Below, in pieces: positions 38,446 to 47,063 of a stretch of 64,000 bases of DNA (position 1 is the stretch's first letter; every line of letters starts with the position of its first letter). The notes below the pieces were generated by a model. It was given only the letters and a program-made list of their open reading frames with translations, searched no databases and was not told where the DNA came from. The DNA lies in contig NZ_QRHC01000004.1 of the NCBI RefSeq assembly GCF_003415655.1, positions 310,001 to 374,000 of the forward strand, read 5' to 3'. The DNA comes from Vibrio maerlii (lineage in GTDB: Bacteria; Pseudomonadota; Gammaproteobacteria; Enterobacterales; Vibrionaceae). A program made the translations under genes and the position numbers.

Positions 38446-39750
38446 ATGAAATTTCCAGGCCAACGTAAATCAAAACACTACTTTCCGATTCATGACCGTG
38501 AAACGTTATTGAGTAAAGTACAGCCAACGCCAAAGTTCCACCGCCCTATTATTGTGGGCGTCGGTCAAACGATCGTCGATATCGAAGCGCGTGTGGATGA
38601 CTCTTTCTTAGAGAAGTATGAGTTGAGCAAAGGACACTCATTGGTTGTCGAAGAATCAGTGGCAGAAGCTCTTTATCAGGAGTTGGTCGATAAACAACTG
38701 ATAACCCACCAGCACCCTGGTGACACAATCGGCAATACACTCCACAACTACTCCGTGCTTGCGGATAGTAAATCAGTCTTACTAGGCGTAATGTCGAAAA
38801 ATATTGAGGTTGGTTCGTACGGTTATCGTTACCTTTGCCGCACCTCATCACGAGTTAACTTGAATCATCTTCAAACCGTGGATGGTCCTATTGGTCGCTG
38901 TTACACATTGATCACGCCGGATGGTGAACGTACGTTCGCGATCAATGAAGGTCATATGAACCAACTTGAACCAACAAGCATCCCAGAGCAGGTCTTCGAA
39001 AAGAGTGCGGCGCTTGTTGTGTCTTCTTACTTAATGCGTGGCAAGCCTGAAGACCCAATGCCAAAAGCGGTTCAACGCGCTATTGAGCTGGCGAAGAAAC
39101 ATGACGTGCCCGTCGTTCTTACACTAGGAACAAAATACGTCATTGAAGGTAATGCAGAGTGGTGGAAAAACTACCTCAAAGAAAACGTCACAGTTGTAGC
39201 AATGAACGAGGAAGAAGGTGAGGCGTTAACAGGTGAATCCGATCCACTTACTGCTGCCAACATCGCTCTTGAGTGGGTTGATATGGTGCTATGTACCGCA
39301 GGCCCTGAAGGCCTGTACATGGCAGGCTTCTGTGATAATAACGAATTGCGTGAAACCACTCATCCCCTTCTTACCAGCTCAATCGAAGAGTTTAACCGTT
39401 TTGAGTTTAGCCGATCGATGAGAAAAGCTGACTGTACTGATCCAGTGAAAGTATACTCTCACATCGGTCCTTATCTTGGTGGTCCACTAGAGATCAAGAA
39501 CACCAATGGTGCAGGAGATGGCGCACTTTCTGCTGTCCTTCACGATATGGCATCAAACCTGTTCCATAAGAACAACGTACCTAATTCAGACAAACACGCT
39601 GCAAGTTGCCTGACGTATTCTTCACTTTCTCAGATTTGTAAGTATGCAAACCGTGTAAGCTACGAGGTGCTCACTCAGCACTCACCACGTTTATCACGTG
39701 CTTTACCTGAACGTGAAGACTCGCTGGAAGAAGCATACTGGGATCGTTAA
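38446..39750 (+). CDS. gsk: Inosine-guanosine kinase
   Basis: Gsk phosphorylates inosine and guanosine with ATP in purine salvage. The ATG at 38446 gives MKFPGQRKSKHYFPIHDRE, nearly identical to the start of E. coli Gsk, so the 19 residues upstream in the same frame are excluded. The 434-residue PfkB-family enzyme has the substrate region GDTIGNTLHNYSVLAD, the anion-hole motif NTNGAGDGALSA, and the Gsk-specific C-terminus LPEREDSLEEAYWDR. A partial PurR-like half-site (ACGCAAACG) lies at 38335-38343. Confidence 0.96.
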   Translation: MKFPGQRKSKHYFPIHDRETLLSKVQPTPKFHRPIIVGVGQTIVDIEARVDDSFLEKYELSKGHSLVVEESVAEALYQELVDKQLITHQHPGDTIGNTLHNYSVLADSKSVLLGVMSKNIEVGSYGYRYLCRTSSRVNLNHLQTVDGPIGRCYTLITPDGERTFAINEGHMNQLEPTSIPEQVFEKSAALVVSSYLMRGKPEDPMPKAVQRAIELAKKHDVPVVLTLGTKYVIEGNAEWWKNYLKENVTVVAMNEEEGEALTGESDPLTAANIALEWVDMVLCTAGPEGLYMAGFCDNNELRETTHPLLTSSIEEFNRFEFSRSMRKADCTDPVKVYSHIGPYLGGPLEIKNTNGAGDGALSAVLHDMASNLFHKNNVPNSDKHAASCLTYSSLSQICKYANRVSYEVLTQHSPRLSRALPEREDSLEEAYWDR

Positions 39751-39777
39751 TCGAAACTCAAACATAAAAATCGTGCT

Positions 39778-39806
39778 AGAGGCTGAAGTTTTCAGCCTCT
39801 TTTTTG
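39778..39806 (+). terminator. Terminator after gsk
   Basis: AGAGGCTGAA-gt-TTTCAGCCTCT hairpin with a run of six T. Confidence 0.92.
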
Positions 39807-39888
39807 TTTATAGTCAATTAAATCGTCAGATGGGAGTTAAAGTCTCTTCAACACTCTTTACAAAGTAATTTTGGCCAGTATCATGCCG

Positions 39889-39904
39889 ACGCAAACGTTT
39901 ACGT
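39889..39904 (+). promoter_or_regulatory. PurR box upstream of fhs
   Basis: ACGCAAACGTTTACGT matches the PurR consensus ACGCAAACGTTTGCGT at 15 of 16 positions and lies 31 bp before the fhs start, a position expected for repression. Confidence 0.82.
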
Positions 39905-39934
39905 CACTATCATTCGCTTCTTTTAAGGTGTTTT

Positions 39935-41653
39935 ATGCTCTCTGATATTGAAATTTGTCAATCAGCTTCACTGTCCCCAATTTCAGATATTGCTCGCTCA
40001 ATGGGTTTGCATGAATCTGAGATTTGCACTTATGGACAATCTAAAGCAAAAGTATCTCTGAACAGCCTAGAACGCCTGAAAGAAAAATCCGCAGGTAAAC
40101 TCGTACTCGTTACCGCCATTACCCCTACTCCATTTGGTGAAGGCAAAACAGTGACGACAATTGGTCTTGCTCAAGGTTTAAAGAAACTGGAGCAATCTGT
40201 CGCCGCTTGTATCCGTCAACCTTCTATGGGACCGGTATTCGGTGTTAAAGGTGGCGCAGCTGGTGGCGGATACAGCCAAGTGGCGCCAATGGATGAACTC
40301 AACCTTCACCTTACTGGAGATATCCACTCAGTATCTGCAGCACATAACCTTGCTTCTGCAGCCATCGATGCTCGCATCTTCCATGAACAAAAAAATGGTT
40401 ATGAAGCGTTCGAAGAAAAGACGGAACTGAAGGCGCTGAAGATCGATCCAAACAATGTGGTTTGGAAGCGAGTGGTAGACCATAACGATCGTGCATTGCG
40501 CATGGTAACGGTTGGCATTAACCAACCAGGCAAAACCGTTAATGGCTTCGAGCGTGAAGACGGTTTTGACATATCTGCGGCATCGGAACTTATGGCAATC
40601 CTTGCATTAGCCAGCGATCTACAAGACTTGAGAAAACGTATCGGTCGAATCGTCGTAGCGTATAATCTTGATGGGCAGCCAGTAACAACCGAAGATCTGC
40701 AAGTCGCAGGTGCGATGGCAGTCTGTCTAAAAGACGCAATTGAACCAACATTAATGCAAACATTAGAAGGCGTTCCGACACTCGTTCATGCTGGCCCATT
40801 TGCGAACATCGCTCACGGCAACTCTTCTATCATAGCCGACAATATCGCAACCAAACTGTCCGATTACACAGTCACTGAAGGCGGGTTTGGTTCAGACATG
40901 GGTTTTGAAAAAGCCTGTAATATCAAAGCGCAAACTTCAGGGACATCACCGGATTGTGCCGTGATTGTGGCGACAGTCAAAGCTCTGAAAGCGAACGCAG
41001 CGTCAGGAGACCGCGCACTATCTGACATAGAGCTTCTAACTCTTGGTTTCGAAAACCTAAAATGGCACATCAATAACGTTAAGAAATATGGCGTACCAGC
41101 CGTTGTTGCCATTAACCAGTTCCCACAGGATACCGATGAAGAGTTAGAGCTTCTAAACCAATTGGTAAAAACCGCCTTCCCAGACACCGATATTGCAATC
41201 AGCCAAGCATTCGCTAAAGGCGGTGAAGGTACGATCGAGCTTGCAAAGAAAGTGATTCATGCTTGTGAGCGTCCTACCGACTTCCACCCTCTATACAAGC
41301 TAGAACAAGGCTTAGAAGAGAAACTGATGGCGGTAACTGAAGTCGGTTATGGTGCTGCAAACATCGAGTTGTCAGAACTTGCGAAACAGCAATTAGAAAA
41401 GTTCTCTACTCTAGGATACAACAAACTTGCGGTTTGCCTGGCTAAAACACCGATGTCTATCTCATCGGATCCATCATTAAAAGGAGCGCCAGCCGGGTTT
41501 ACTGTACCAGTTAGAGAACTAAAGCTTTGTGCGGGTGCGGGTTTCATATACGCGCTTTGTGGCAACGTAATGACAATGCCGGGATTACCAGAAAAACCTG
41601 CATTCATGAACTTAGATATTGATGAGAGTGGAAACATCGTTGGTCTAAGCTAG
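39935..41653 (+). CDS. fhs: Formate--tetrahydrofolate ligase
   Basis: Fhs makes 10-formyl-tetrahydrofolate from formate, THF and ATP, feeding purine synthesis. The start follows AAGGTG at four bases. The 572-residue protein has the P-loop [18 protein letters not shown], the formate/THF region [22 protein letters not shown] and the late signature [33 protein letters not shown] near-perfect PurR box upstream ties it to purine control, and the neighbour gsk fits the same theme. Confidence 0.96.
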   Translation: MLSDIEICQSASLSPISDIARSMGLHESEICTYGQSKAKVSLNSLERLKEKSAGKLVLVTAITPTPFGEGKTVTTIGLAQGLKKLEQSVAACIRQPSMGPVFGVKGGAAGGGYSQVAPMDELNLHLTGDIHSVSAAHNLASAAIDARIFHEQKNGYEAFEEKTELKALKIDPNNVVWKRVVDHNDRALRMVTVGINQPGKTVNGFEREDGFDISAASELMAILALASDLQDLRKRIGRIVVAYNLDGQPVTTEDLQVAGAMAVCLKDAIEPTLMQTLEGVPTLVHAGPFANIAHGNSSIIADNIATKLSDYTVTEGGFGSDMGFEKACNIKAQTSGTSPDCAVIVATVKALKANAASGDRALSDIELLTLGFENLKWHINNVKKYGVPAVVAINQFPQDTDEELELLNQLVKTAFPDTDIAISQAFAKGGEGTIELAKKVIHACERPTDFHPLYKLEQGLEEKLMAVTEVGYGAANIELSELAKQQLEKFSTLGYNKLAVCLAKTPMSISSDPSLKGAPAGFTVPVRELKLCAGAGFIYALCGNVMTMPGLPEKPAFMNLDIDESGNIVGLS

Positions 41654-41680
41654 CTGCAAATTTTTGATAACGAAAAACAT

Positions 41681-41713
41681 AAAACCCGACAGTGTTGTAT
41701 TGTCGGGTTTTCC
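41681..41713. terminator. Bidirectional terminator
   Basis: AAAACCCGACA...TGTCGGGTTTT, an 11-bp stem between the convergent fhs and SDR genes. Confidence 0.9.
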
Positions 41714-41716
41714 TAT

Positions 41717-42418
41717 TTAAGAGCCCGTGACAATGTCACGGTAGTGGAGATATTTAATCGTAGTACCGGCGTGCTTGTGTGGTTTACGACTTAACGATTT
41801 TACTTTGTTAAAAAGCGCTTTCGCGACATCCTTTGATTTAACCGGCTTTAGCTTAGATAAAGGGCCTAACATCAAAGGATTTAAAACCTTCAGTACCGCT
41901 TGTACGGCTTTTTCATCGGATCTAGGCTGCTCTCGTTCCCCCACTAACGGCCCAGGTCTGGCAAATACGATGCTATCAAAACCAATTTCCGATACCGCTT
42001 GTTCCATCGTCCCTTTACATCGTAAATAATGACTCACCGACGATGCGTTCGCACCGTAACTAGAAACAATGCCAATGTGCTTTACACCCGCTAGATGCAT
42101 TTGTTGCGCTAAATGAACCACAAGGTCATGGTCGACGTACCACAAGCCTGCGTTACTGCCCGCTTGTTTTTTGGTTGTCCCTAAACAAATAAAGCCCAAC
42201 GAAGGTGAATTTGAGGAAGTATTAGAGGCTTGATGTTGTAGATCAACTGAACCTAAATCACCAGTGACAACATGTTCCCAGCTAGGGTTGCTGTTTAATG
42301 GGATCTTGCGCCCTATTTGCACAACGTTTTTGTAGGCTTTTAAAGATTTGATTAACGAGGTTCCTACAAGACCGGAACCTCCAGCAACAAAGACTCGACC
42401 GTTGTTTTTGTCGTCCAT
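41717..42418 (-). CDS. Atypical SDR / NAD(P)-binding oxidoreductase
   Basis: A 233-residue Rossmann protein with nucleotide loop VAGGSGLVGTSLI (residues 10-22), FICLGTTKKQAG, and HIGIVSSYGANASSVSHYLRCKGTMEQAV, where Y and K of the YxxxK pattern are present. The pattern resembles the HTATIP2/YwnB-like atypical short-chain dehydrogenases, often called nucleoside-diphosphate-sugar epimerases. The substrate is unknown. It ends 13 bp upstream of where the NUDIX gene (same strand) stops, so the two form a likely unit with the NUDIX gene first. Confidence 0.78.
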   Translation of the reverse strand: MDDKNNGRVFVAGGSGLVGTSLIKSLKAYKNVVQIGRKIPLNSNPSWEHVVTGDLGSVDLQHQASNTSSNSPSLGFICLGTTKKQAGSNAGLWYVDHDLVVHLAQQMHLAGVKHIGIVSSYGANASSVSHYLRCKGTMEQAVSEIGFDSIVFARPGPLVGEREQPRSDEKAVQAVLKVLNPLMLGPLSKLKPVKSKDVAKALFNKVKSLSRKPHKHAGTTIKYLHYRDIVTGS

Positions 42419-42431
42419 AAGTAAACTCGTT

Positions 42432-42950
42432 TTAAAGCATCTCTTTTGAGATTAAGTGAAGCAAGAAGGTCTCACGCTCAATACTCATCCCTTTTTTAGG
42501 GCTTTCAGCAATGGTTTTCTCATTGTGTGCGATCGCTGCATGGATATTAATCCAAACTGGGCGCATTCCATTCTTCACTTCGTAGTCTTCATATGCGGTT
42601 TCACCAAGTTCACGATTAATCTTACAGGTGTAGCAATATGAGATCATATGGACAATATCGGCATCGTCTTTATACCAAGGACGAAACTCTTCGTAGATAC
42701 CGTAGGGTTTAATGTCATGGATATTTTTAGCGCCCGTTTCTTCTTCAAGCTCACGAACCATACCAGCAAGAATATCTTCACCTTCATCAATACCACCGCC
42801 TGGAATTGAGTAGTCATGGTAACGCTCTGTGTAAAGGAGCAAAATATCTTCGCCACTGATGACGATTGCTCTTGCGGCATTGCGCTTAAAGATAATGGAA
42901 TTGTCTAAATGTTCAATATCAGGATGAACGGTGGTTTTTAGATGTCTCAT
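42432..42950 (-). CDS. NUDIX hydrolase
   Basis: A 172-residue NUDIX protein. The box GGIDEGEDILAGMVRELEEETGA (about residues 52-74) fits GX5EX7REUXEEXGU exactly. The rest (RAIVISGEDILLLYTERYHDYSIPGGG) is typical of general nucleotide-diphosphate hydrolases of this family, and the substrate cannot be assigned. It is followed 13 bp later by the SDR gene on the same strand, suggesting co-transcription. Confidence 0.88.
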   Translation of the reverse strand: MRHLKTTVHPDIEHLDNSIIFKRNAARAIVISGEDILLLYTERYHDYSIPGGGIDEGEDILAGMVRELEEETGAKNIHDIKPYGIYEEFRPWYKDDADIVHMISYCYTCKINRELGETAYEDYEVKNGMRPVWINIHAAIAHNEKTIAESPKKGMSIERETFLLHLISKEML

Positions 42951-43101
42951 TACAAACTCGATCTAGAAATACTTTATTGCGAATACTAACACAACCCATC
43001 TTTTTCTTGAGAATTTGTGCGTAAAATCAATCAGATTGAGAAACACTTTTCTCTTTTTCTCCTACACTTAAACCAATACTAACAATCTGTTGAGGTAATA
43101 C

Positions 43102-43368
43102 ATGAAAGCATCTCACCTACTTTGTCTCATTGGTATCTCAATCATTACCGTTGGCTGTAGCAGTGAACCTGATGAGTATGAGGTAAAGGAGTATCAACAA
43201 GCAGCAAACCCAGCTGCTGTTTATTGTGTTCAACAAGATGGTGAATTGGAAACAGTGACCGAAGATGGCCGTCGAGTGACCTACTGCTTACTACCGGATG
43301 ATGAACGAATTGAACAGTGGGAATACTATCGTCAGAACCACAAGAAAGAAGATGACATGTCGTCCTAA
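43102..43368 (+). CDS. DUF333-type small lipoprotein
   Basis: The 88-residue precursor has a lipoprotein signal ending TVGC (Cys19). The mature part carries the DUF333 pattern ANPAAVYCVQQDGELETVTEDGRRVTYCLLPDDERIEQWEYYR with two conserved cysteines. Members are sometimes called putative hemolysins, but there is no real support for that. A ribosome site TGAGG precedes the ATG and a strong terminator follows. It is monocistronic. Confidence 0.85.
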   Translation: MKASHLLCLIGISIITVGCSSEPDEYEVKEYQQAANPAAVYCVQQDGELETVTEDGRRVTYCLLPDDERIEQWEYYRQNHKKEDDMSS

Positions 43369-43411
43369 GACTAATAGCGCCGGTATCAACAAATCACCCT
43401 CCTCCAAGATC

Positions 43412-43440
43412 AACAAAAGCCTCATTTGAGGCTTTTGTTT
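43412..43440. terminator. Bidirectional terminator
   Basis: AACAAAAGCCTCA-tt-TGAGGCTTTTGTT, an almost uninterrupted palindrome after the DUF333 gene, also facing the candidate small ORF at 43504-43593. Confidence 0.9.
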
Positions 43441-43503
43441 GGTTTGCTCATTAATCTTGTGTAGGGATCACACTACACGGTGACTTTGGAAGTCTAGAGT
43501 CGA

Positions 43504-43593
43504 TTAATGAAACTTTTTGTTTGCTTCTTTACTCGTTTCTTTCCAGTACTGTACTCGAACACGATGAAGCTGTGCTTTTCTAGTTTTTTTCAT
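43504..43593 (-). CDS. Candidate 29-residue basic protein
   Basis: The ORF reads MKKTRKAQLHRVRVQYWKET and ends KEANKKFH. It is strongly basic with no membrane segment. On the minus strand GTAGGTG lies about five bases before the ATG, and the bidirectional terminator at 43412-43440 would end its transcript. No known family comes to mind. The support is the ribosome site, the terminator and the otherwise empty gap. Confidence 0.45.
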   Translation of the reverse strand: MKKTRKAQLHRVRVQYWKETSKEANKKFH

Positions 43594-43909
43594 AATACAC
43601 CTACGTTACAACACCCTTTGTATCAGTGAGTTAACAGCTTCTCTGCCACTCCAAAGGTCTTTTTCTTTATTTAATTCACACTATAAAATTAACCATTTAA
43701 GCCAAGTCGGTCTATGACTAGGATCACAAATCAGTAACCGTACAAACATCTTATACCACTTAAGTGTGATGGCGATCAGTATGTAAGCTTAAAGCGCAAC
43801 GAAGAGAATTAACGGTGAACGTGAGTAAAACAGAACAAACTCGATAGATTTACATGTCTGTTCTTCTGATAGCATTTCGAAACTTACCATCGAACAGGTT
43901 ATTAGGATC
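43594..43909. other. Non-coding gap
   Basis: About 315 bp upstream of the candidate 29-codon ORF and downstream of the 63-residue gene. I see no ORF, repeat or clear promoter. Confidence 0.45.
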
Positions 43910-43937
43910 AAAAACGCCAGCATCATTGATGCTGGCG
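43910..43937 (-). terminator. Terminator of the 63-residue gene
   Basis: Minus-strand stem CGCCAGCATC-aat-GATGCTGGCG followed by TTTTT. Confidence 0.9.
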
Positions 43938-43959
43938 CTTTAGAAAGTTTTTTAAAAGA

Positions 43960-44151
43960 CTAGCGCATTAAGCCTAAATCTTTTTGCATGTGACCAGATA
44001 GGTCTGATGCGTAATATGTACTTTCTACTTCACCCTTGCCGAAAAGAATATCTAGCAAGTGCATCATCAATCCTTTGAAGTTAACCGAGTAGGTTTTTTT
44101 ATCCATAGAGTCTGTAGCAGCGATAGTATCGAATTGGATTGCTTGTGCCAT
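43960..44151 (-). CDS. Small hypothetical protein with a DUF1127-like tail
   Basis: A 63-residue protein (MAQAIQFDTIAATDSMDKK...). The last residues HMQKDLGLMR recall the conserved end of DUF1127/YjiS-like small proteins (DIGL.R), but the rest does not match clearly, so this is only a hint. It has its own strong terminator and a long AT-rich upstream region, as for a regulated single gene. Function unknown. Confidence 0.7.
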   Translation of the reverse strand: MAQAIQFDTIAATDSMDKKTYSVNFKGLMMHLLDILFGKGEVESTYYASDLSGHMQKDLGLMR

Positions 44152-44489
44152 AGTAGCCTCTCTATAAATTCTGTTAACTTGTTTTGTTCTGTTGGGCTAA
44201 TAATAGGGCTTAATTCGCTGCTACAAAAATGAACTAATTTTAAATTTCGAATAAGTTTTTCTAATGAAACAACCAGTTAACACAAACAAAATATGCATAC
44301 GCAACGAACCTGCATAGATAGTCATAATTTAGTTAATTATATGCATAACTTAAATTAACAGGACTTCATCAATCCTAATTGTTACATTTAATTAACTAAA
44401 AATAGTTTTACACTAGACTAAAAAAACAAGATTTTGCGTCATTTGGACAAAAATTTGTTATCCAAATCATTTCCACCGTAGTGAAACTA
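44152..44489. other. AT-rich intergenic region
   Basis: About 340 bp containing the promoter of the 63-residue gene and the tail region of punR. TTAATTA-type motifs recur, but there is no ORF with a ribosome site and no clear terminator. Confidence 0.45.
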
Positions 44490-45389
44490 TTATGCTAACC
44501 ATCGAGATTGGAGGTGTTCTTTTGAACCTAGGTAGTCTATTAACCATCCAATAAGTTTATTGCTGTTATCTTTCTTCCAAACCAAGCAACATTGGCTTGC
44601 AGGTTTTATGTCTTCTAACTGTTTAGCCACCAACTCTCCATTATCAAGATATGGCTTAGCCATGTGCATTGGCATGTATCCTACCCCCACACCACTTTTT
44701 AAACTCTCTATCGCACAATACCAATTTGGTAAGAGCAACCGCCTTTGATTTTTAAAGTACCCCGTATGACGCTTTGGCAGCACTTGAGAGGTGTCGTCTA
44801 AACAGATCGCGGGATATTGACTCACACTCTTCTCATCGAGAAATTCGATTTCAGTGCAAGGGTGATGGGGTGCCATAACAAAAACCCACTCTAAAGCGCC
44901 CATATCTTTTAACTCAAACTCTCCGCCAACAGGGATTGCCGAAGTTGCCCCAATCACAACATCTGCTCGATTTTGCGAAATGGCTTCCCAGGATCCATTA
45001 AACACCTCCATGTTGATCTGCAACTCGGCAAATTCAAACTCTTGGTAGAAATCGTTAATCAAATCGTTGAGTGTCGAAACATTTACAATATTGTCTAAAG
45101 TAATCCTCAACGTAGATTGCCAACCCAGCGCTATTCTTCGTGTTTGAGTCTGAACTTGGTCCATTTGCCTGAGCAGGTGCCGAGCCTGATCGATGAAAAC
45201 CTCACCAGCCGGTGTCAACTCCACACGTCGAGGCAAACGCTTGAACAACACGACGTCCAACTCCTCCTCAGCTTGCCTCACGCTGTAACTAATTGCCGAA
45301 GGGACTTTATGCAATACCTCTGCAGCAGCGGTAAAACTCCCAAGCTGAGCGACTATATCTAACATTTCTAATGAAGAGCGACTGAACAT
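44490..45389 (-). CDS. punR: LysR regulator PunR (purine nucleoside response)
   Basis: The 299-residue LysR protein aligns by eye with E. coli PunR (YdhB): SLEMLDIVAQLGSFTAAAEVLHKVPSAISYSVRQAEEEL, LRITLDNIV, MEVFNGSWEAISQNRADVVIGATSAIPVGG, LPKRHTGYFKNQRRLLLPNW and WLIDYLGSKEHLQSRWL. PunR activates the nucleoside transporter gene punC. Here the two are divergent across a 158-bp gap, as in E. coli, which confirms the pair. Confidence 0.9.
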   Translation of the reverse strand: MFSRSSLEMLDIVAQLGSFTAAAEVLHKVPSAISYSVRQAEEELDVVLFKRLPRRVELTPAGEVFIDQARHLLRQMDQVQTQTRRIALGWQSTLRITLDNIVNVSTLNDLINDFYQEFEFAELQINMEVFNGSWEAISQNRADVVIGATSAIPVGGEFELKDMGALEWVFVMAPHHPCTEIEFLDEKSVSQYPAICLDDTSQVLPKRHTGYFKNQRRLLLPNWYCAIESLKSGVGVGYMPMHMAKPYLDNGELVAKQLEDIKPASQCCLVWKKDNSNKLIGWLIDYLGSKEHLQSRWLA

Positions 45390-45487
45390 ATTTTACCCAT
45401 CAAAAATTTTGATTCATAACCCACTATTTTAGCGTTTCATTTTTCTTAAGTCGAAAACTACAATCCGAAACCTTGTTATAGCAAGAG

Positions 45488-45505
45488 CTCTGTGTACACA
45501 CAGAG
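45488..45505. promoter_or_regulatory. Palindrome in the punR-punC promoter gap
   Basis: CTCTGTGT-AC-ACACAGAG, perfect eight-base arms, 43 bp before punC. It could be an operator, but no factor is known to me for this sequence. Confidence 0.45.
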
Positions 45506-45547
45506 AAAAAAAGAATCCCGATTTAATACAAAATTTTTAATCTAATT

Positions 45548-46753
45548 ATGAAAATATCAAATTATCAGCTCTTCTACCTCGCAGTCCTTTCTATGCTTGG
45601 CTTTATCGCTACAGACATGTACCTACCCGCATTTAAGGTAATTGAAGCTTCGCTCAACACCGGCCCTGAAAAAGTTGCGCTATCTCTAACTGTCTTTTTA
45701 GTTGGTATGGGGCTAGGTCAAATTAGCTGGGGGATTATTTCCGACCGCATTGGTCATCGTGCGTCGTTACTGATTGGCTTAAGCATTTTTGCAATCTCTT
45801 CAGCTGGCTTAGCCATAGCTGACCAAGTATGGCAGCTACTATCATTAAGATTTGTACAAGCGATTGGTGTGTGTGCACCAGCAGTGATATGGCAAGCTAT
45901 TGTCATTCAAAGGTACTCAAGCAATAGCCAGCAGATTTTCGCTACTTTGATGCCTTTGGTTGCACTATCCCCTGCTCTCGCACCGCAATTTGGTGTACTT
46001 TTGGTTAACTCATTTGGCTGGCAAAGTATCTTCTGGAGCTTGGGAGTCATTGGCGTGCTCCTAGTTATAGCTACAATCAAGCAAAGCGAATCTCAAAATG
46101 TATCGAGTAATAGAAACACAGTAGCGGATATCAAAGGCCTTTTTGGATCTAAGCTGTACGTGGGGAACGTGGTTATCTTCGCAAGTGCAAGTGCTGCTTT
46201 CTTTGCCTACCTAACTGGTATGCCAGAATTAATGACTCAACTCGGTTATGATACAGAAGCCATTGGGCTTAGCTTTGTGCCTCAAACCATCGCCTTTATG
46301 TTAGGGGGATACCTCGGTAAACGCTCTGTTAAGCGATTCGGTGATGAAAAGGTTTTGCGTAATCTGATTGCCATGTTGACCATCGCAGGGTTACTGCTGT
46401 TTATGACCTCGCAATGGACGCTGACTTCTATCTGGCCGATACTCGCACCGTTTTGTCTACTTGCGCTAGCAAATGGTGCGCTTTATCCGATTGTGGTTAA
46501 CCGTGCGCTTTCAAGTGCGAGCCATTCACCAGCGACAGCAGCAGGTTTACAAAATAGTATTCAAATCTGCATCAGTAGTGTCGCAAGCGGTGCCGTTGCA
46601 CTTTATGCAAGCCAGGTTCAAACCGCGACAGGTATCGCGATCATACTCTGTATTGCAGGTATTTGGTTGGGTTATATTATCTCTAACCAATCTCTCTCTT
46701 CACAGTTCACAACACCTGACAATTCACGCGTTGCAAGAGATGAAGAGTTCTAA
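45548..46753 (+). CDS. punC: Purine nucleoside transporter PunC (Bcr/CflA MFS family)
   Basis: The 401-residue MFS protein has 12 predicted helices. Segments SMLGFIATDMYLPAF, FLVGMGLGQISWGIISDRIG, LRFVQAIGVCAPAVIWQAIVIQ, MPLVALSPALAPQFG, SASAAFFAYLTGMPELMTQLGY and LALANGALYPIVVNRAL match E. coli PunC closely. PunC imports purine nucleosides such as adenosine and inosine. It is divergent from its regulator punR and sits near gsk, which would phosphorylate the imported inosine and guanosine. Confidence 0.88.
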   Translation: MKISNYQLFYLAVLSMLGFIATDMYLPAFKVIEASLNTGPEKVALSLTVFLVGMGLGQISWGIISDRIGHRASLLIGLSIFAISSAGLAIADQVWQLLSLRFVQAIGVCAPAVIWQAIVIQRYSSNSQQIFATLMPLVALSPALAPQFGVLLVNSFGWQSIFWSLGVIGVLLVIATIKQSESQNVSSNRNTVADIKGLFGSKLYVGNVVIFASASAAFFAYLTGMPELMTQLGYDTEAIGLSFVPQTIAFMLGGYLGKRSVKRFGDEKVLRNLIAMLTIAGLLLFMTSQWTLTSIWPILAPFCLLALANGALYPIVVNRALSSASHSPATAAGLQNSIQICISSVASGAVALYASQVQTATGIAIILCIAGIWLGYIISNQSLSSQFTTPDNSRVARDEEF

Positions 46754-46810
46754 GAGCGAGTAGTTATTTAAGCGAACTGTTATTCAAGCAAAGCTAAAAG
46801 CTAAGAGAGA

Positions 46811-46843
46811 CAAAAAAGCCAGTGGATCAGCCGATTCACTGGC
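46811..46843 (-). terminator. Terminator of the 27-codon ORF
   Basis: Minus-strand stem GCCAGTGaATCGGCTGATcCACTGGC followed by TTTTTT, ten bases past the small ORF stop. It may also serve punC from the other side. Confidence 0.82.
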
Positions 46844-46852
46844 CTATTTGAA

Positions 46853-46936
46853 CTATGGGTATACGAACGCGATTGCTGACCAGGCTGAAAGCCAAATTGT
46901 AATCAACGCGACGTCAGTCCACTTATGTTTCCACAT
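46853..46936 (-). CDS. Candidate 27-residue membrane protein
   Basis: The ORF encodes MWKHKWTDVALITIWLSAWS followed by AIAFVYP. A basic N-terminus leads into one tryptophan-rich hydrophobic helix. On the minus strand AAGG lies about eight bases before the ATG, and a strong terminator follows ten bases after the stop, so the small unit is framed as a real gene. I recall no named homologue. An inner-membrane accessory role is a guess. Confidence 0.6.
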   Translation of the reverse strand: MWKHKWTDVALITIWLSAWSAIAFVYP

Positions 46937-47063
46937 TGTTGTTGCCTTATAGTGCTCAACCAAGCTCTATTAAGCAATTTATACGCCAATCTTACTTACC
47001 TTTTCCCGCCAGAACAGTAATTCCTATTTAAGCGTATCTTGTCTGTCTTTACGGTAACTTAAG

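Noticed and set aside
42432..44151. Genomic island or cassette array of small genes
   Set aside because: There are no attC-like repeats, integrase or clear base-composition shift, and the genes have ordinary own terminators.
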